Below, piece after piece: positions 60,816-64,000 of a DNA stretch of 64,000 nucleotides. Below the pieces are notes generated by a model, which was not told where the DNA came from, ran no database searches, and saw only the letters and a program-made list of their open reading frames with translations. Both the position numbers and the translations under genes were made by a program. The DNA lies in NCBI GenBank assembly GCA_964030785.1, contig OZ034978.1, forward strand, positions 18,788,953 through 18,852,952, given 5' to 3'. The first letter of the stretch is position 1; each line of letters starts with the position of its first letter. Source of the DNA: Siderastrea siderea (lineage: Eukaryota; Cnidaria; Anthozoa; Scleractinia; Rhizangiidae).

Positions 60816-61534
60816 AGTTGGATCTTCCCTTCTCTCAAGACCATCTCTGTAGTGTCTAGAAACTCTATTTCAGCTGCTATCTCAGCACTGTCTACTGATT
60901 TGCAATTACCTTTGTCAGTAGACACTCTTCGAAGTACACTTGTTACGTTACTTGCCCAGCACTTCTTGTGGTATTTTACATCGATTGCATGTGCATCACT
61001 TGCATCAATAGCAGTGGACAGCTTAACAAGCAGTTTATCATTTCCAGCCGACTCGATAGCAGCCTGCAAAGACTGGCCCGCTGATGTGGTACATACAGAG
61101 TGCAGTGATTCTCTATATCCTGGAGCTTTTTCGCAGAAGAAGCACACATTCTTGTCGTAAGGTGATGTCTTAGAACGGGTTAGTTGTTTGACTTCAGGAA
61201 CCCTTGTTTTTCGTCTAGATTCATCAGGTCCAGACAGTTCTCTCTCATGCCTTTCTTTAACTCTTTTAAGCTTCCCCGTGTGGACAGCATCTTGGTAGCA
61301 ATTTCTATGCCAAGAAGCCTTACTTGAAATTAGTTCCTCTGGAGAAATGCTCTTCAGCTTTGTCCAGACTTCCGAAAACTGTGAATCTCCATATAGAACT
61401 CTCTCTTCAATAAACTTCAACAACTTCTCGTGTGACACAGGATTTTCTACGAGATTTTCGTCACTTTTTTTCTGACAAATTATACAAAGTCTAAAATCAA
61501 CCTCTTTCTCTTGCTCTTTCTTTTCCGACATCAT
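60803..61534 (-). CDS. Transposon protein part 1: two zinc-binding modules
   Basis: An ORF of 243 codons starting MMSEKKEQ. Residues 17-20 (CIIC) with a later WHRNCY form one C-x2-C...H-x3-C module. CFFC at about residue 133 with YHKKCW near 190 forms a second. Paired zinc modules of this type could serve end recognition, but that is inferred. The frame ends at a TAG at 60803, while the downstream part continues in another frame overlapping by 13 nt; the family reading seems to cross from one to the other near 60830, so a small indel has probably broken a longer ORF. A strong donor-like GTAAGT lies upstream near 61552 and may mark a 5' leader exon. Confidence 0.75.
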   Translation of the reverse strand: MMSEKKEQEKEVDFRLCIICQKKSDENLVENPVSHEKLLKFIEERVLYGDSQFSEVWTKLKSISPEELISSKASWHRNCYQDAVHTGKLKRVKERHERELSGPDESRRKTRVPEVKQLTRSKTSPYDKNVCFFCEKAPGYRESLHSVCTTSAGQSLQAAIESAGNDKLLVKLSTAIDASDAHAIDVKYHKKCWASNVTSVLRRVSTDKGNCKSVDSAEIAAEIEFLDTTEMVLREGKIQLWRI

Positions 61535-62194
61535 TAATTCATTCAGCGTACTTACAGAGCAAACATGGCGGACCTCTATTCTGATGAAAAATGCTGCTGA
61601 CCACTAGAATTGTGTATTGTTAGGTTCCAGTCCCCTCTGAAATATAACCCGGCTTTAATTTCAAAATTTGTTTTATTTTTGCATCGAGGTCGCTCTTCAA
61701 ACTCGGTGTTTTAAGTTATAAAACTGAATTTTGTCAGTCTCATCCATTTTTTCAAAGTTTGAGTTTAAATATGAAGTACTTTACTTTCGAAACCAGTTTT
61801 TTAGCATCAAATGCAAGCAAGTTGTTTCCTTAGGCACCCAGAAGGTGCCATTACATTTTGACAGCCATACCACCGAGATCTTTCTTTACTTTTTAGACTA
61901 TGTACTCAACTTTGTATATAGATCACAAAATTCTTCGAGAGAATGTAATTTGGGATAAAAATGCAAACCAGTGTACTTGACACAGCACTCCCCTAGATGG
62001 CTTAAACACGACAATCCCGTTTTGCTATAGGAAACAGCTGGATTTTAAATGTTTATCTTGCAAAATATCTGTAATGTATCACTGTTGATGAAGTTTTATC
62101 AACATAAAGAATTAAAAAGGGTTTGAAAATTTTTTCCAAATTAACCTCGTTTTCATGCTAGCTTTGCCACGTGGCTATTGACGTGTCCTTTGCC

Positions 62195-62195
<1 letters not shown>

Positions 62196-62228
<33 letters not shown>
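62196..62228. repeat. (ATA)n microsatellite within the transposon
   Basis: A simple repeat upstream of the transposon gene, between the first ORF and the right inverted repeat. The rest of 61560-62350 shows no gene. Confidence 0.9.
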
Positions 62229-62359
62229 GAAGAAAGGTTCTTACGTGCACGTTTAAGATCAACGCCCTTACTTTCATTAATAAAAACTTACAAATATAAA
62301 AAATTGATAAATAAGAAAAACTCATACTAATTATTAAAAATAGAAGTGTTCATTCTCTT

Positions 62360-62944
62360 TTAAAAATAAACCAACATTGGCAACATTGAGATTGATATTA
62401 ATTTTCTGTTGTTCTGGTGTCGTATATCCACAATTAAAAAAGTTTTAAGAAGGCCTTTTCCTCAGCCTCGTTTCCATGTTAGCTAGTCACGTGACTAGTG
62501 ACGTGTCCTTTTGCCTTAGACCAACATTGACGACGTTGAGTTTCATATTTTCTGTTGTTTTGGTTTCACTTTATCCACTGCTACGTTATAAGTAGTGTCA
62601 CTTGTCAGCCTCGCTTTCGTGCTAGCTTAGTCACGTGACTAGTGTCGCGTCCTATTGACTTAGATCTACACTGCCACCATTGAGTTCTATATCTTATGTC
62701 ATTCTGTTTTGTTTTATCCACAGTTAATAAAGTTTTAAGAAGTTTTATTCCTCAGCCTCGTTTTCATGCAGAGTCTGTCAGGTCATTTTTATAATACCCC
62801 CTAAATAGCCTCGGTGCGAGTTGCAAAACTGGCAACAAGATTTTTCTTGTCATTTGAGGTCCCCTTAATACTTCTAGAGTAGTGACTTGCTTTCAGCACG
62901 AAATTCCCACGGGAGTTATATTTCTTACATTTGCTCCTAGACTA
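62360..62944 (-). repeat. Right long terminal inverted repeat of the transposon
   Basis: The inverted partner of 55035-55592. The subrepeats appear as TCAGCCTCGTTTTCATG and variants near 62753, 62609 and 62464, with a further diverged one near 62146. Each repeat carries an intact or near-intact AGTCACGTGACT palindrome. Confidence 0.85.
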
Positions 62945-63846
62945 TTACGTTCAGTTACCGAAAGACGAAAATCCTCTCACACAAAGCATGCCTTCCCGGC
63001 CAAAAAAAAAAAACCATGGGTCAGTGTTTCACCCTTCCCACTGCAATCATTTTCAGAGAAAAGCCGGAGAAACTGCGGCCTAGTTTTCTACCAAACCCGA
63101 GTATAACACCCGTTGTGCTAATATATGAGGCGTTTATCATACTTACATGTAGAGCGGGGGAGGTACATGTCTATTAGTGAAACTAAGGTAAACAACATAC
63201 TACTCACCTCGTCTTCTTTATTGTGTTTATCCCGGTTTTGTTTCTTCAGCGTCTTTCTCTCCAGGCTTATTGGTAAATACTCCAAGAGGGGCCCACTCCA
63301 GGTATAAGGGCACATGTTTAAACTGTTAAGGTGAGGCAAAACAGTAAAAATGCTTTTAGCTTTACAATAGGCACTCTCTTCTTAAAGTATTTTAAAGCCC
63401 TGTCATTCGGTCATTCTCCACTTTCAATTTAGCAAAACCATCCTTACAGACCTTTCAGTCCAAACATAAACTTAAAAAAATCAGGTTCCTCAATAAAATC
63501 AAGTTAAACGTAAAAACGTTTAAATCAACCCCAAAAACGATGATTGATTAACTTTAATTGTCGGTTGTGAAAAACTTTCAAAGAGATTTTAACTGATTAC
63601 TTTTGCTATAAAAATTGCAAATTACCTTACTATATGCCAGCTTTTGGAAAGATTTTTCGCCTGATTTGGTTCAAAGAACTCTATGAGCGCAGTGATTCCT
63701 GATGGGGGCAGAACAAGCCTGTCCACAGTTCCAAATGGTACAAAAATGGTCCTCAGTTCTTCACATGTTGTGTTAAAGGGAAGATTTTTCACTAACATCA
63801 CAGTGTTACTCCGCTTAGCTGAGGGCTAATAAGACAATAAAATCAA

Positions 63847-63865
63847 AAATAAATAAATAAATAAT

Positions 63866-63924
<59 letters not shown>
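63847..63924. repeat. (TAAA)n/(TAA)n microsatellite, copy B
   Basis: The same intronic tract as in copy A, expanded by several repeats. Confidence 0.95.
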
Positions 63925-63925
<1 letters not shown>

Positions 63926-64000
63926 CTGTCAATTAACCTACAATTTCCAAGCTTTTTGATTTTAATTTGTCTTAACCATATCACCTAGGTATTTTTCTTC

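Larger units (their letters stand above)
55035..62944 (-). mobile_element. Academ-like DNA transposon (7.9 kb) inserted in RBM19 copy B
   Basis: The element begins TAGTCTGGCAGC and ends GCTCCTAGACTA and is flanked by TTA on both sides (55032-55034, 62945-62947). Copy A at about 44873-44881 has the empty site with one TTA, which proves the boundaries. Long terminal inverted repeats of about 560-585 bp contain 149-bp subrepeats. Inside, one minus-strand gene of roughly 1,600 codons is split by one probable intron, two frameshifts and one TAG. A 3-bp target duplication together with an XPG/FEN-like nuclease domain fits the Academ superfamily as I remember it; that name is an inference from features, not a database match. 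PIF/Harbinger also makes TWA duplications, but its transposase is not seen. Confidence 0.8.
48826..63813 (-). pseudogene. RBM19: RBM19 3' part, copy B plus unit 7, damaged
   Basis: This is a second copy of the same block. Exons: 63813-63626 (RRM4), 63322-63208, 54823-54704 (RRM5 start), 54160-54094, 53961-53882, 52807-52752 (a), 50486-50373 (b), about 49680-49616 (c, truncated), 49208-49124 (d) and 48893-48826 (e). Against copy A, the RRM4 exon has lost one base in the A-run of AKKAF and the next exon has gained one base, so about 50 residues are read in another open frame and the PLYLEWAP motif is lost. RNP1 of RRM5 reads MGYDFVEY instead of MGYGFVEY. Exon c lacks its 5' half and acceptor, and exon d lacks 39 nt (13 codons covering the RLVLEWAED strand). 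A 7.9-kb transposon sits in the intron between 54823 and 63208. The linker exon seen in copy A at 46541 would lie beyond the window edge. Probably a decayed duplicate. Confidence 0.8.

Noticed and set aside
55035..62944. Classification as PIF/Harbinger on the basis of the TTA duplication
   Set aside because: The two-protein DDE plus Myb-like layout of Harbinger elements is not visible, while a FEN/XPG-like nuclease and long inverted repeats are.

Overview
The window is eukaryotic nuclear DNA: AT-rich, intron-bearing, with polymerase III tRNA genes inside introns and many old mobile elements. No bacterial gene or operon is present. The element types (a Penelope-like retroelement core, foldback and MITE insertions, and a DNA transposon whose protein family I recall from corals and fish) suggest a cnidarian, probably a stony coral. 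That assignment is an inference.

The backbone is a tandem array carrying the 3' end of one gene, RBM19 (yeast Mrd1), a six-RRM nucleolar protein of ribosomal RNA processing, on the minus strand. A unit of about 6.2 kb occurs seven times: U1 1-6201, U2 6202-17001, U3 17002-25078, U4 25079-27948 (large internal deletion), U5 27949-35815, U6 35816-42323 and U7 about 46829-53230. Each complete unit holds the last five RBM19 exons (a: end of RRM5; b, c, d: RRM6; e: C-terminus and stop). A tRNA-Lys(CTT) lies between exons a and b on the minus strand, and a tRNA-Glu(TTC) lies upstream of exon a on the plus strand. The window therefore has 14 tRNA genes plus two tRNA-like relics.

Two copies of the preceding RBM19 block (RRM4 and RRM5 exons) follow: copy A (42324-46828, between U6 and U7) and copy B (about 53230 to the window end). 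Copy A plus U6 gives eleven exons in unbroken phase. Copy B plus U7 is damaged by two opposite 1-nt indels, a changed RNP1 glycine, a truncated exon c, a 13-codon deletion in exon d and a 7.9-kb transposon in an intron.

Insertions distinguish the units. U2 has a 2.3-kb foldback element with 481-bp inverted arms around a decayed Penelope-like reverse transcriptase, and a 2.1-kb replacement segment with a chromodomain exon. U3 and U5 share a 1.37-kb insertion. U7 has a 1.47-kb element with 8-bp target duplications. Copy A's intron has two small inverted-repeat elements.

The most notable single object is the transposon at 55035-62944. It has TTA target duplications, terminal inverted repeats of about 560-585 bp built from 149-bp subrepeats, and a multi-domain protein with two zinc modules, a FEN/XPG-like PIN nuclease core, a CXC cysteine domain and an Asp tail. 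Copy A preserves its empty site. It best fits the Academ superfamily (XPG-carrying branch). This copy has two frameshifts and an in-frame TAG, so it looks non-autonomous now.
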